Notes under the pieces: model-generated
What the model saw: only the letters and a program-made list of their open reading frames with translations
What the model was told of the DNA's origin: nothing
The model's database searches: none
Position numbers and translations under genes: made by a program
Shown: piece by piece, positions 21,785 through 33,487 of the stretch
How positions within the stretch are numbered: position 1 is the first letter of the stretch
Layout of the letters: each line of letters starts with the position of its first letter
Source of the DNA: Heliopora coerulea
Taxonomy: Eukaryota > Cnidaria > Anthozoa > Scleralcyonacea > Helioporidae
Assembly (NCBI GenBank): GCA_030142905.1
Contig: JASJOG010000276.1
Span: 298,804 to 362,803, forward strand
Direction: 5' to 3'
DNA: 64,000 nucleotides

Positions 21785-24585
21785 TAAAGGAATCGGGACA
21801 GTGATTGAAGAGCTGAAACAACAAGTATTAGGGAAAAAGCATCAAAGATTCCACGATACGAAGAAAGAATTAAGCAATACCGCCAAAATCAATTGTTTAC
21901 CTTAGATCAGAACAAGGTTTATAGAGAGATAGATGCACAAGTTAACATGGAAAAGATCATTCCTGACGCGGTTGACAGTACAACATTCTGGAGGGAAATT
22001 TGGGAGAATCCAATCAGTCATAGGGAAAATGCTGAGTGGCTAAAGAAAATGGAAGTTGAGAGAGCCAGCATAAATGTACAGTAAGAAGAGGTGAGAATCA
22101 CAAAAACACAGCTGGAGACACAGTGCAGAAAGATTCCTAACTTGAAGGCCCCTGGATCTGATGGTGTACAGGGATTTTGGTTAAAGAAGATAACATCCTG
22201 CCATGAGCGAAATGCAGAAGAATTACATGCTATAGTCTGTGGAAAGCAAGAAATACCTTTGTGGATGACATATGACAGGACAGTGCTGTGCCTGAAAGAT
22301 CCTAATAAAGGAAGCTCTGCTGATAATTTTCGGCCAATGTATTGCTTACCACTCATGTGGAAATTGTTGACTGGAGTGATCGCAGAGTATGTGTACGCAT
22401 ACCTTGAAACGAGAAATTTACTACCACCGGAGCAAAAAGGGTGGAGGGAAAAATGCCGAGGCACAAAAAACCAGCTGCCAATAGATCAGCTGATACTAAG
22501 AGACTTAAAACGACGGAATACCAATCAACCTATGGCATGGGTGGATAACCGCAAAGCATTTGATACTATACCTCATTCGTGGATAATAGAATGACTTGAG
22601 ATGTTTGGTATAGCGGAAAATGTTAAAGAATTTCTTAAAGCAAACATGGAGAATTGGAGAAGAGATTTAACATCGTGTGGGGAATCACCTGGGAGTGTAA
22701 ACATAAGAAGAGGAATCTTTCAAGGCGATAGCTTATCTCCGCCGTTGTTCATAATATGCATGATATCCTTGTCAAGCACCCTCCGAAAAGCAACTGCAGG
22801 ATATGAACTTAAGAAAAAGGAACATAAAATCAATCACCTGTTGTTCATGGATAATTTAAAACTATATGGGAAATCTCGTGACCAAATAGACTCGCTGGTA
22901 AGGACTGTGCACCTTTGGTGCACAAAATTAAACGGACGAAATAAGATATTGGTCATCAAAATATGGGCTGTTTCGCTACTTAGATATAGTGGAGGAATAA
23001 TACGATGGAACAAAGATGACTTATGGGAGATGGATAGACGGACAAGGAAACTTATGACAATGAATGAGGCGTTACATCCGAAGAGCGATATTAACAGAAT
23101 TTATATACCGAGGAGAAGAGGTGGACCTGGACTTATTAGTGCCGAAAGCAGTATTCAAAGAGGGAAAAACAGTATGGGTTGGTATGTTAAACACAGGGTT
23201 GAGCCATTTCTGGAGTAGGTGAGGCCAGGCAAAATAATAGAAACCGAAATGTATAGTGAATGCTGCAAGTTGGCGCAGGGGGAGTATAAAGGTAGACATG
23301 ACAATGTAGTCCGTAAAGTCCATTGGGAATTGTGTAGGAAATACAAATTGGAACATGCAAACAAATGGTATGAACACCAACCACAAGAGGTGCTAAAAAA
23401 TAATCATCAGTAGCGTAACTAGGGGGGGCAGGGAGAGGCAAGTTGTCCCCTCAGAAAACTTCTTCGGAAGAATTTGCTCTGTAGGGAATAGCCGAAATGG
23501 TTATTTCGTATCTTATTGAGTAGGTTTTTTACCAGCTCTTTTAAACTAAATATTTATATTGCTCACGGTCTCGGTATTCAAAGCAATATACTTTAATTAT
23601 ATTTCAAAAATTGAACTAAATCGAATTGCCTTTCGCCGGATTTTATGAGCCAGACAGCTCAACTGCATGCTCTTTTTTGTGCAAAGCAGAATGAAGCAGG
23701 ACGCTGATCGTGTTTATTTGTTTACAATGCGCTAGTGATAGGTCTCACTTTTCGGATCTAGAATACAAGACACGCTGTAATCTAGAGAACTTTGCGAGTT
23801 TAACTTCATCAGCCCGTTTAATCGTTTAAGAGATCATCGATATGTTAACGTGTCCTTCGAAAAGCGACGAAAGGTTCGTTGTTTGGTTTGCAGTAAAATT
23901 TTTGACGACGACTATCGCAATAAACATAATTTGAACTATCATAAGCCTTTGGTCTTAAATCGTAAACAAATTCCGTATAAATTTCTTGATGTACCTTCTA
24001 ACCCTTTCGCAGGGTTAGGTAATTCCAAGGATAATCAATCTAAAACATAATGTTATAAAGTTTGTCGAAAAAATTAGGTTTTCGCCCCCCTCTAAGAAAA
24101 AACCTCAGTTACGCCACTGATAGTCATCACAAATTATCGTGGAATTTCAATATTCAATGTGACCATGAAATAGAACACAGAAAACCTGATTTATTTATAG
24201 TGGACAAAGAAAAGAAGACAGTGTGTATCATTGACAAAGCAGTACCTGGAGATAATAGTGTGGGAACGAAGGAACTGGAGAAAATTTTGAAATACCGGGA
24301 TTTGAAAATGGAAATATCAAGAATATGGACGTTAAACCAAGTGGAAGTCATAACAATAGTTGTTGGTGCCCTGGGAACAATATCAAAAAGACTCGAAGGG
24401 GTTTTGGAAAAGATTGGGACAGCAATACCAGTTGAAATGCTGCAAGAGACAGTATTACTTGGAACACCAAGAATCATTCGAAGGGTTATGGACACGAAGG
24501 ACATATAACTCTAGGACCTTAGGTTGCGGGTAACAACTTGCTTCTAGTTTCAGTCCGGTTCATTTAAATGGACTATGCGGAAAAG
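21785..24585 (+). pseudogene. RLE-LINE family 1 copy carrying a MITE (sister of the 28.8-32.4 kb copy)
   Basis: Begins in the coiled region before the RT (KGIGTVIEELKQQ). RT blocks: KIPNLKAPGSDGVQGFW, WMTYDRTVLCLKDPNKG, ADNFRPMYCLPLMWK, MAWVDNRKAFDTIPHSW, then a stop at 22592-22594, [11 protein letters not shown] and HLLFMDNLKLYGKS. The catalytic FMDD is FMDN. About 240 bp between LVRTVHLW and KLNGRNK, which bear the RT C-terminal portion, are deleted. The finger and part of the linker are also missing. A 712-bp hAT MITE interrupts WYEHQPQEVLKNNH. The endonuclease at 24062-24508 is open: HRKPDLFIVDKEKKTVCIID (PD plus second Asp), KYRDLKMEISRIWTLN and IVVGALGTIS. It ends in (AAT)n at 24586. 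Confidence 0.8.
23408..24119. mobile_element. hAT MITE, 712 bp, 8-bp target duplication
   Basis: Terminal repeats CAGTAGCGTAACT and AGTTACGCCACTG. Flanks are ATAATCAT (23400-23407) and ATAGTCAT (24120-24127), an 8-bp duplication with one mismatch. It contains only small open frames with no recognised product (for example LVCSKIFDDDYRNKHNLNYH at about 23883-23942, a C-X-H-like pattern that may be a zinc-finger remnant). The same MITE occupies the same LINE position at 30746. Confidence 0.85.
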
Positions 24586-24604
24586 CAATAATAATAATAA
24601 TAAC

Positions 24605-24644
<40 letters not shown>
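24586..24644. repeat. (AAT)n microsatellite, junction of family 1 and family 2 LINEs
   Basis: About 58 bases of almost pure AAT between the 3' end of one element and the 5' end of the next. Confidence 0.97.
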
Positions 24645-24855
24645 TCGGCAAGTAGGTCGGACGCTACATTTTGGCTCCCGCTAGTTTTAGTGTTTGTACT
24701 GAAAGCAAGCCAAGCTTGAGCTATAAATGCAGTTTAAAAGTTAACTAACATTAACCTGCATTTGTCGCTGGATTAAGAAGGCAAGCTAGTGTCTCGGAGC
24801 AAACATTTCATCGAATTTTAGTTTCGTGAATTATTCGTTTGGCAATTTTGTTGAA

Positions 24856-25336
24856 TGAGCAATATGGTTAGGACGAGAAAAGAAAGGATCAAATGGACAG
24901 AGGAAATGAACAATTTCCTTTGAGAGTGTAAAAAGAAGGCCTTAACTATCATAAGATCAGACCAAGCACCAAGAAAGGAGAATGGAAGGAAAAAAGGTTA
25001 TATGTGTATCATGAAAGAGCTATGGGATATGGTAATTTATGACAGTGAATATGGTAATTTACAACTCACAGAACAAAACCTACGACATCAAGCATCTAGG
25101 ATGGAAAAGACGTTAGGGAATGTAACTGAAGTAATTGTTAATAACGTGGGTCGTGAAAACATCGAAGAACGGCAACAAGAACAGCAAAGGGAATCAGAAA
25201 ACTTGGATTTAAAGGCAGGTAATGAATGTGAAGAGATACAAACAACAGTCGAAGATTTGCATATGGAAAGTACACAGTCAAAAGAATTGTTGGAATCAGC
25301 GAAAAGAGCTATTGTCTATAATTGGAACTCAAGGTG
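24856..25336 (+). pseudogene. Family 2 N-terminal Myb/SANT-like region and acidic linker
   Basis: MVRTRKERIKWTEEMNNFL, an in-frame stop at about 24919-24921, then ECKKKALTIIRSD and MKELWDMVIYDSEYGNLQLT ending in EQNLRHQASRMEKTLG. The pattern WT-EMN--L-ECK-KA---GRKKGY---MKELW---LT-QNLR-QASR is one I recall from many uncharacterised coral and anemone proteins linked to retrotransposons; it is helical and Myb/SANT-like and probably binds DNA or RNA. A Glu/Gln-rich linker follows (25140-25330). Confidence 0.6.
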
Positions 25337-25566
25337 ATTTCAGTAAGCGAGACATTGATACGAGGACAAAAGGAAGACCAACTAATCGTGACATTGAAAA
25401 CATCAATCATAGTATAACATCACTGATGAAGCGAGAAAGCGTGTCACCAAAGAATAGACCATTTGAGTTCTTATGGACTGCTAGTTGTGTTTTGTATGCT
25501 GTTGTAATTGCCTTTTTATTATCTAAAGGCTGGAAAAAGAGTCCAAGTGAGACAGGGAATCGGAAG

Positions 25567-27130
25567 AAGATTAGTTAACTGGAACGGATCAAAATGGAGT
25601 ATGAAAAGAAAGTCAAAGAATTAAGGCAAATTTCAATCACAAAGGAAGAAGCTGAGCGCATCAAAGCTAACCGAAAGTTAACAAAGCAGGGAAGAAGAAA
25701 TAGAGCGCTCATAACATCGCAAAGTAAAGACATGTCTGTATCAGGACTAATAAGTTTTATGGAGAAGAGCAAGTGTGCACTACGAAAGCTGAAAAAGGGA
25801 TACATAAGGAAAAAGAAACAAGAACAATCAAGATCATTAAATAATCAATTTAGAACTGATCCTTCGAGGGTTTATTCTGCGTTGAGTGATTTAGCAAAAC
25901 ATGACGAAAACAACGAACGACCAGTTTACAAAAACAAAGAAAATGCACAACTGGAAAAACAGCTTTTTGACATTATCGGAAAAGCCACGGGTTTTTGGAA
26001 AGAATTGTGGGGGCAAAAAGGCACAAAGAACCCATCAGCAAAGTGGCTAATGGAGATTAAAAGTGCGATACATAAACGCGTAAGAGCATCAACTGAGACA
26101 GAGTGGTTGTTAGATGTAGATGAAGCAGTTAAAGTCATCCGAAGGAAGAATTGGTCGTTCCCAGGTCCCGACCGGATAGTGAATTTTTGGTGGAAGAATG
26201 CATTTTCATTGCACAACGATCTAGCAATATGTTTCCAATCAATTGCTAACACAAGAGAGGAATACCCTGAATGGTTCGCGGGTGGACGAACAACTCTTAC
26301 GCCAAAACCTGGGCCCTTCTATAGTGAAAATCAAAGGCCAATCATATGTTAGAATACTGTATACAAATTTTTCACGTCGTGTCTACAACTGCCCATTGCG
26401 AAACATCTGGATTTGAACGAGCTGATGGAAGGTCAACAACGCGGTGCGAGAAAGAATTGTAGTGGGACTGTAGATTCCCTACTAATTGATAGGATGGTGA
26501 CCTTGGATTGTCACCGGAGAAAGAGAAATCTAAGCGCAGCGTGGATCGACGTTAGAAAGGCGTATGATACAGTCGACCATCGGTACCTAGTTGAAGTACT
26601 GGAAGTACATCGACTTCCAAACTGGTTGATTGCCACTATTAAGAACTTGTGCAGATGTTGGAACACCAGAGTTACCATACAAACAAAGAATGGCAACGAG
26701 ACATCTAACAACATCAGTTTCGAAAGAGGATTACTACAAGGAGATGCCTTGTGCCCCAGATTGTTCACGTTGTGCTTAAACCCTTTGGCGTGGAAACTTG
26801 CTGCTATAGAGGGATACAAGATGTCTAAACCAATCAACGCTAAGATAACGGATGTACTGTAAATTGATGACTTAAAAGTCTACGCTCAGTCTGAAAGCAA
26901 ACTCAGCTGTATATTGAAGAACGCCAACAGTTGTACGAATAACATTGGTCTACAGCTAAACCCTAAGAAGTGCAATGTAATCCACGTGAAACGAGGTGAG
27001 ATGAAGCAAGAGAGTCCTGGAATAAGAGTCAGTGGTACAGTAGTGACACAACCCTTGAAAGAAGATTAACAGTACAAGTTCCTCTGAATCCTCGAGAATG
27101 TACGCCAAGAAGAGAAGAGAACGCTGGAGT
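25567..27130 (+). pseudogene. Family 2 reverse transcriptase
   Basis: The open frame 25594-26352 holds a basic coiled region and the start of RT (VIRRKNWSFPGPDRIVNFWW, EYPEWFAGGRTTLTPK, then NQRPIIC and a stop at 26350-26352). The same frame resumes with DSLLIDRMV, LSAAWIDVRKAYDTVDHRYL (the first catalytic Asp block), FERGLLQGDALCPRLFTLCL and DVL-stop-IDDLKVYAQSES, where the IDD carries the catalytic Asp pair and the residue two before it is a stop codon (26860-26862). IGLQLNPKKCNVIHVKRGE follows. Two nonsense codons and later frame changes disable it. The RT would prime on the nicked target. Confidence 0.75.
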
Positions 27131-27479
27131 GTGCTGAGAAGACATATCTACAACGAATGTCGGTGATTTGGTCGAGTCCGTTATCAGATGCCAATCGCGT
27201 GGTTGCTTCTAATCAGTGTGCACTGGGCAGTCCTAAAGTACCCTGTGTGGACGCGGCATTGACCTTTGATAGAATGAAGAAGGATTGATCGAGAAGCACG
27301 GAAAATCATTGTAACGAACGGAGGAAAACACCCAGCATCATCGAGCGCCCTAGTGTACGTGTCTTGAAAGAAAGGTGGGCGTGGCCTGCAGTCAGTAGAG
27401 GGAGAGTACAAGATCACGAAGATTAAGGGAGCAATGAAACTGTTTTCAAACAGTGATCCTAGCATGAAAATCGTGAGAA

Positions 27480-28475
27480 TTTGAAGAACGTTCTGCCGTA
27501 TTGGGGCATCAATCCCTAATTACAGAGGCCATGAGGTATAGTGAAGAACTTGGGCTGACGTTGAGACCTGTCTACCCGGAACCAATGGTATGCAACGCTG
27601 ATGGAGAGGAGGTGACTGCAACAAAGGCAAAGGAACTACTAAGATTAAAGTACGAAGAACAGCTGACAAAGGCAGTGCGGGATGAAGTGTGGCAGGGAAA
27701 GCTACACACAATCAGATGGAATGATGATACCATAAGCACTAAGAACTGTTTCTTATGGCTAAGCAAATGGACGTCATGCCCAACGTATGTAGTTGCTGGT
27801 ATGTACGAGTTATACGAACAGCTCCTACCAACGAAGTTATACCAAGTTAAGAAAATTAAGACATCACAGTCAAGTAACCTGTCCTGTCGTATGTGCAACA
27901 AGGCACCGGAAAGCGTAGCTCAAGTGTTAGCGGGATGCTCAGCTCTTGCCCAAAACAAGTATTTGGCAAGACACAATAATGCACTGAAAGTGTTATACTT
28001 TGAACAGCTACGAGAGTTACAACTGGTCGAAAGTATACCTGCATGGTACTCACCAATCAAGCCTAAACCAGAATACATCTTGGAGGATGTCCAAGCCTTG
28101 TAGGACATACCAACGTATGGGGAGAATCATGAATTGCAAGCCAACAGAATAGATGCAAAGATAGTGAACCACAAAAGCAAGGAAGTAGTAGTTTTGGAGA
28201 TGAGTTGCCCGTGGATAGAAAATAGAGAAAAGAAAGATGAAAAGAAGACAGTAAAGTATGGTCCATTACGTTGGGAGTTACAAGATCGATACCCTGGATA
28301 TACAGTCCACCAGTATAATATTATCATGGACGTGATTGGAGGATGGTCAAGGAATATGGAAGACGAGTTACGGAAGTTGCTTGGAAAAAAGACAAAAGAT
28401 GTGTTGCGAAATATGCAGAAATCAGTAGTGTCAAGCACGTTGAATATTGCGAGGACGTTTAAGATTATAACATGA
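27480..28475 (+). pseudogene. Family 2 finger and C-terminal endonuclease region
   Basis: The open frame 27501-28103 contains the finger region CRMCNKAPESVAQVLAGC (the CCHC histidine position is Gln) and KYLARHNNALKVLYFEQLRE. After a stop at 28101-28103 the same frame continues with HELQANRIDAKIVNHKSKEV and VVLEMSCPWIENREKK. Here the PD motif appears as IDAKIV and the second acidic position as VLEMSCPW, a diverged version of the family 1 PDIVVVD...IIDVAIP layout. K-YGPLRWELQDRYPG gives the downstream block. The C-terminus (VLRNMQKSVVSSTLNIARTF) is a family 2 hallmark shared with 12.15 kb. The stop and changed finger suggest an inactive copy. Confidence 0.65.
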
Positions 28476-28768
28476 ACACTATAATTAGAGATTTTTTCTT
28501 TAGAAATTTTCGAAGAATTGAACATTGAGGACATTATATGAGCTTTGTTTTCAGGTACAAACATTCAAACATATTCTTAAATTATATTATATTATATTGT
28601 GATTTTGTTTTTATTTATACAATGTTATTCGATATTTTGAATTTTTCAATATTTGTGAATAGCTACTTTATAACATTTAGAATTGTAACAATATTGTAGA
28701 ACTCATAGGTTACGCAGAGCGCCCTGAGTCTTTATATACGGCATACTGAAGTTTAATAAGCTGCACCA

Positions 28769-28793
28769 TAATGACAATAATAATAATAATGGA
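28769..28793. repeat. Short (AAT)n run, junction
   Basis: AATAATAATAATAAT between family 2 above and a family 1 copy that begins in coding sequence. Confidence 0.9.
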
Positions 28794-30745
28794 TAGAGGG
28801 GAGTTTGAAACAATAACGACACTCAAAAGAGTAGATAGGATACGTTTCAGCATTATAATGCAGAAAATGAACAAAGCTATTAAATATTTTCAAACAACAA
28901 ATGTCACAGACACAAATAATTTGCTGAAAGCAGTGAGCATGTATGAAGCAGAAAAATTGGAAGTGAAAACTACACGGAGTGATGGACGAAGGAAAGAGCC
29001 ATGGTGGAAGAGAAGGATAAAAAGAGATATCAAGAAATTGAAAAGGGATGTAGGAGTGTTAGAGCGTAAAAGAAAAGGTGAATTACGATCACGAAAGAGG
29101 TATTCAGTCCTGGAAAGAAAATACAGAATTAAAAGTAAACGAATTGGGACAGTGATTGAAGAGCTGAAACGACTATTAACAAAAAAGCATCAAAGAATCG
29201 ACGATACGAAGAAAGAATTAAGCTGTACTGCCAAAATCAATTGTTCACCTTAGATCAGGACAAAGTTTATAGAGAGATGGATGCACAAGTTAACATGGAA
29301 AAGATCATTCCTGACACGGCTGAGAGTAGAACATTCTGGAGTGAAATTTGGGATAGTCCAATCAGTCACAGGGAAGATGCTGAGTGGCTAAAGAAAATGA
29401 AAGTTCAGACAGTCAGCATAAATGTACAGCAAGAAGAGGTGAGAATCACAAAAACACAGGTGGAGACACAGTGCAAAAAGATTCCTAACTCGAAGGCCCC
29501 TGGACTTGATGGTGTACAGAGATATTGGTTGAAGATAACATCCTGCCATGAGCGAAATGCAGAAGAATTAGATGCTATAGTCGGTGGAAAGCAAGAAATA
29601 CCTTTGTGGATGACACATGACAGGACAGTGCTGTGCCTGAAAGATCCTAATAAAGGAAGGTCTGTTGATAATTTTCGGCCAATATCATGCTTACCACTCG
29701 TGGAAATTGTTGACTGAAGTGATCGTAGAGTATGTGTACGCATACCTTGAAACGAGAAATTTACTACCACCGGAGCAAAAAGGTTGGAGGGAAAAATGCT
29801 GAGGCACAAAAAAGCAGCTGCTGATAGATCAGCTGATACTAAGAGACTTAAAACGACGGAATACCAATCAACCTATGGCATGGGTGGATAACCGCAAAGC
29901 ATTTGATACTATACCTCATTCGTGGATAATAGAATGACTTGATATGTTTGGTACAGCGGAAAATGTTAAAGAATTTCTTAAAGCAAACATGGAGAATTGG
30001 AGAAGAGATTTAACATCGTGTGGGGAATCACTAGGGAGTGCAAACATAAGAAGAGGAATCTTTCAAGGCGATAGCTTATCTCCGCCGTTGTTCATAATGT
30101 GCATGATACCCTTGTCAAGCACCCTCCGAAAAGCAACTGCAGGATATGAACTTAAGAAAAAGAAACATAAAATCAATCACCTGTTGTTCATGGATAATTT
30201 AAAACTATATGGGAAATCTCGTGACCAAATAGACTTCCTGGTAAGGATGGTGCACGTTTGGTACACAAAATTGAACGGACGAAATAAGATATTGGTCATC
30301 AAAATATGGGCTGTTTCACTACTTAGATATAGTGGAGGAATAATACGATGGAACAAAGATGACTTATGGGGGATGGACAGACGGACAAGGAAACTTATGA
30401 CAATGAATGAGGCATTACATCCGAAGAGCGATATTAACAGAATTTATATACTAAGAAGAGGTGGACCTAAACCTATTAGTGCCGAAAGTACACTAAAGAG
30501 GGAAAAACAGTATGGGTTGGTATGTTAAACACAGGGTTGAGCCATTTCTGGAGTATGTGAGGCCAAGCAATATAATAGAAACCGAAATGTATAGTGAATA
30601 CTGCAAGTTGGGGCAAGGGGAGCATAAGGGTAGACATGACAATGTAGTCCGTAAAGTCCATTGCCAATTGTGTAGGAAATACAACTTGGAACATGCAAAC
30701 AAATGGTATGAACACCAACCACAAGGGGTGTTAAAAAATAATCAT

Positions 30746-31460
30746 CAGTAGCGTAACTTGGGGGGCAGGGGGAGGCAAGTTGTCCCCTCAGAAAACTTCG
30801 TCGGAACAATTTGCTCTGTCGGGAATAACCGAAATGGTTATTTCGTATCTTATTAGGTAGGTTTTTTAGAAGCTCTTTTAAACTAATTATTTATATTGCT
30901 CACGGTTTCGGTATTCAAAGCAATATACTTTAATTATATTTTTAAGATTGAACTAAATCGAATTGCCTTTCGCCTGATTTTATGAGCCAGACAGCTCAGC
31001 TTCATGCTCTTTTTGTGCAAAGCAGAATGAAGCAGTACGCTGATCGTGTTTATTTGTTTACAATGCGTAAGCGATAGGTCTCACTTTTCGGATCTAGAAT
31101 ACAAGACAAGCTGCAATCGAAAGAACTTTGCGAGTTTAACTTGATCAGCCTGTTTAATCGTTTAAGAGATCATAGATATATCAACGTATCCTTCGAAAAA
31201 GCGACGAAAGGTTCGTTGTTTGGTTTGCAGTAAAATTTTTGACGACGACCATCGCAATAAACATAATTTGAACAATCATAACGCTTTGGTCTTAAATCGT
31301 AAACAAATTCCGTATAAATTTCTTGGTGCAGCTTTTAACCCTTCCGCAGGGTAAGGTAATTCCAAGGATAATCAATCTTAAACATAATGTTATAAAGGTT
31401 GTCGAGAAAATTAGGTTTTCGCTCCCCCCTCTCTAAGAAAAAACCTCAGTTACACCACTG
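30746..31460. mobile_element. hAT MITE, 715 bp, same site as the MITE at 23408
   Basis: Ends CAGTAGCGTAACT and AGTTACACCACTG. Flanks ATAATCAT (30738-30745) and ATAGTCAT (31461-31468) are the same duplication with the same mismatch as at 23400/24120. The interior is highly similar to that copy. Confidence 0.85.
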
Positions 31461-31798
31461 ATAGTCATCATAAATTATCGTGGAATTTCAATATTCAATG
31501 TGAACATGAAATAGAACACAGGAAAACTGATTTATTTATAGTGGACAAAGAAAAGAAGACAGTGTGTATCATTGACATAGCAGTACCTGGAGACAATAGG
31601 GTGGGAACGAAGGAACTGGAGAAAATTTTGAAATACCAGGATTTGAAAATGGAAATATCAAGAATATGGACGTTAAACCAAGTGGAAGTCATAACAATAG
31701 TTGTTGGTGCCCTGGGAACAATATCAAAAAGACTCGAAGGGTTTTTGGAAAAGATTGGGATAGCAATACCAGTTGAAATGCTGCAAGAGACAGTATTA

Positions 31799-32293
31799 AA
31801 GTAGATGAACGATCTTCAAGCTCGATACTCAGAAAATGATATCTGAGCCCCAGACGGGGATCGAACCCGCAACCTTCTGATGACCGGTTAGACGCTCTAA
31901 CCATTGAGCTACCGAGACTCAGATGGCGAGCTAAGTTGCAAATTCGATATATATATGTGCGACCTAAGCGGAAGCCACTATATATTGATAATGATTGAAG
32001 CAGTTTGATCAAACTGCTTCAATCATTATCAATATATAGTGGCTTTGATCAAACTGCTTCAATCATTATCAATATATAGTGGCTTCCGCTTAGGTCGCAC
32101 ATATATATATCGAATTTGCAACTTAGCTCTCCATCTGAGTCTCGGTAGCTCAATGGTTAGAGCGTCTAACCGGTCATCAGAAGGTTGCGGGTTCGATCCC
32201 CGTCTGGGGCTCAGATATCATTTTCTGAGTATCGAGCTTGAAGATTGTTCATCTACTTCAATATATCCAAGCTCTCATGTTTCCTAAACATCA
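31799..32293. mobile_element. Inverted pair of tRNA-derived SINEs, 14-bp target duplication
   Basis: The target duplication AAGAGACAGTATTA is at 31785-31798 and 32294-32307. Inside, two units face away from a shared centre. The minus unit has its tRNA-like part at 31847-31918 and the plus unit at 32139-32210; each is exactly 72 nt. The fold: acceptor GTCTCGG/CTGGGGC, D-stem GCTC/GAGC, T-arm GCGGG TTCGATC CCCGT. Pol III A box TAGCTCAATGG and B box GGTTCGATCCC are intact. Each has a 5' leader (ATATAGTGGCTTCCGCTTAG) and a 3' tail (CTCATGTTT...AAACATCA). The centre carries a directly repeated TTTGATCAAACTGCTTCAAT segment. Anticodon loop CCGGTCA lacks U33, so this is a SINE head, not a tRNA gene. 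Confidence 0.85.
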
Positions 32294-32434
32294 AAGAGAC
32301 AGTATTACTTGGAACAACAAGAATCATTCGAAGGGTTATGGACACGAAGGACATACAACTCTAGGACCTTAGGTTGCGGGTAGCAACTTGCTTCTAGTTT
32401 CAGCCCGGATCATTTAAATGGACTGTGCGGAAGA

Positions 32435-32481
32435 GCAATAATGATAATAATGATAATAATAATAATAATAATAATAATAAC
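32435..32481. repeat. (AAT)n microsatellite, junction
   Basis: AATGATAATAATGATAATAA-type tract of about 47 bases between two family 1 elements. Confidence 0.95.
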
Positions 32482-33487
32482 TACCCTCGAGGGCTACCAC
32501 CTTGTCGTGGTGGAATGGTCTTGCGCGTGTCAACGATCCTGAAAGCTAGGCTGGCGGGAGCAAATGCTCCTGGTAGGGTCACCCAAGACAGACAGGTCAA
32601 AGGGGAGAGGCTAGACAAAGAATAGCTCAGTGGTTGTGTCACCTTATCACCACTAACTCACAAAAGGGATGAATAATGAGCAACAATAGAGATGAAGATA
32701 ACGACGTGAATGAGGCCAGAAATGGTCTCTCGTCCGTCAGTGATGGTGTGAACGGACAGGCACGACTCGGTCGTCATCAAGCTACTGCCCGTAGAAAGTG
32801 GAAAAATGCGTTATATCGAGTTGTAATGGAATGCTATTTTGAGAATAAGCTAGGAACCAGAGGGTACAGAAGGAGAATATTGAATAACTGGCAGAATAGA
32901 GGGATGTTTAAGACGTATGAGCAAAATTTAGCTGACCAGGCAAGAGCAATTAGAAACAATAATTGGCTCTCCACTGTCCAGCTGGAGGAGATTAAGTGAC
33001 GAGTGGATAGTGCGGGGGATGACGAGAATAATGAGAATAGGATGAATAATGATGGAATGAATATGCAGCAAAATCAAGAACCTGTTTCTGAGGGTAGATC
33101 GGAGAGGGAAGACAACGAGGAAGGGGTTTACCAATTTCGAGCCCTGAATCCGTAAGAACTGTCAGATGGACAGCGAGATATTCTGAATGATATCAAACTG
33201 GCTCCAGAAGAAGATGAGGCAGAACAAACAAGATCTTTGAAACATGTGGAGAAAAAGAAGCTCTGTGAGGTGGCTAAAGAAGTGAATGATGTACTCGCGC
33301 ACATTCAAACAGTTGATATAACCGAAACCAATCGGCTAGAAAGAACCGCAGCTATGGTTGTAACGCGGAGATTAGGTATAAAGAAAAGAAGTACTGAAGC
33401 AAGAAAAGAAGTTCTGAAGCAAGAAAAGAGCCCTTCTGGAAGAGAAGAATAAAGAACAAAATTGATATGTTGAGGAGAGAGATAAGC
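32482..33487 (+). pseudogene. RLE-LINE family 1, 5' UTR and N-terminal region only
   Basis: The 5' UTR (32482-32675) has hairpins such as CCACC/GGTGG and GGGAGC/GCTCC (GGGAGCAAATGCTCC), also found in the 45.4 kb copy. The protein begins at 32676 (MSNNRDEDND) and holds the family 1 N-terminal domain: RRKWKNALYRVVMECYF, GYRRRILNNWQNRGMF and NLADQARAIRNNNWLSTVQL, then a stop at 32997-32999. The acidic linker and the ITETNRLERTAAMVVTRRLG block follow in further frames. It breaks off at 33487 and is joined through a repeated ATAGGACAAG to another element's 5' UTR, so its RT and endonuclease are gone. Confidence 0.7.

Larger units (their letters stand above)
24645..28768 (+). mobile_element. RLE-LINE family 2, near full length, about 4.1 kb
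   Basis: It starts at GTCGGCAAGTAGGTCGGACG immediately after (AAT)n and ends at 28768 where a new AAT run begins, so both borders are the microsatellite. The order is a 5' UTR of about 215 bp, an N-terminal DNA-binding-like domain, a linker, RT, finger, endonuclease-like C-terminus and a 3' UTR of about 290 bp. Its protein differs strongly from family 1, yet target and layout are the same. Several stops and frameshifts make it inactive. Confidence 0.8.
28794..32434 (+). pseudogene. RLE-LINE family 1 copy with MITE and SINE pair
   Basis: 5'-truncated directly at the AAT run. The open frame 28771-29253 covers the region between the N-terminal domain and RT (TTLKRVDRIRF, NVTDTNNLLKAVSMYEAEKL, KEPWWKRRIKRDIKKLKRDV, YRIKSKRIGTVIEELKR). 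The frame shifts, then 29241-29717 and 29944-30528 cover RT (KAPGLDGVQRYW, MTHDRTVLCLKDPNKG, MAWVDNRKAFDTIPHSW, stop, [22 protein letters not shown]). It shares FMDN, the stop after HSWIIE, the RT C-terminal deletion and the hAT MITE with 21785-24585. The endonuclease (31541-31800) reads DKEKKTVCIIDIAVPGDNRV and KYQDLKMEISRIW; the TD in place of PD (RKTDLFIVD) is a further loss. A tRNA-like SINE pair splits the last codons. Confidence 0.8.

Noticed and set aside
25418..25450. Hammerhead ribozyme (CTGATGAAGCGAGAAAGC)
   Set aside because: CTGATGA is followed by AGAAA, but there is no proper stem II nor a stem III with a NUH triplet, and it lies in family 2 coding sequence.
31847..31918. Functional tRNA gene (also the same unit at 32139, 40994, 41285 and 56747)
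   Set aside because: The 72-nt cloverleaf and pol III boxes are convincing, but U33 is missing, the anticodon stem has a mismatch in most copies, and each unit is embedded in a dispersed repeat with target duplications. It is a SINE head.
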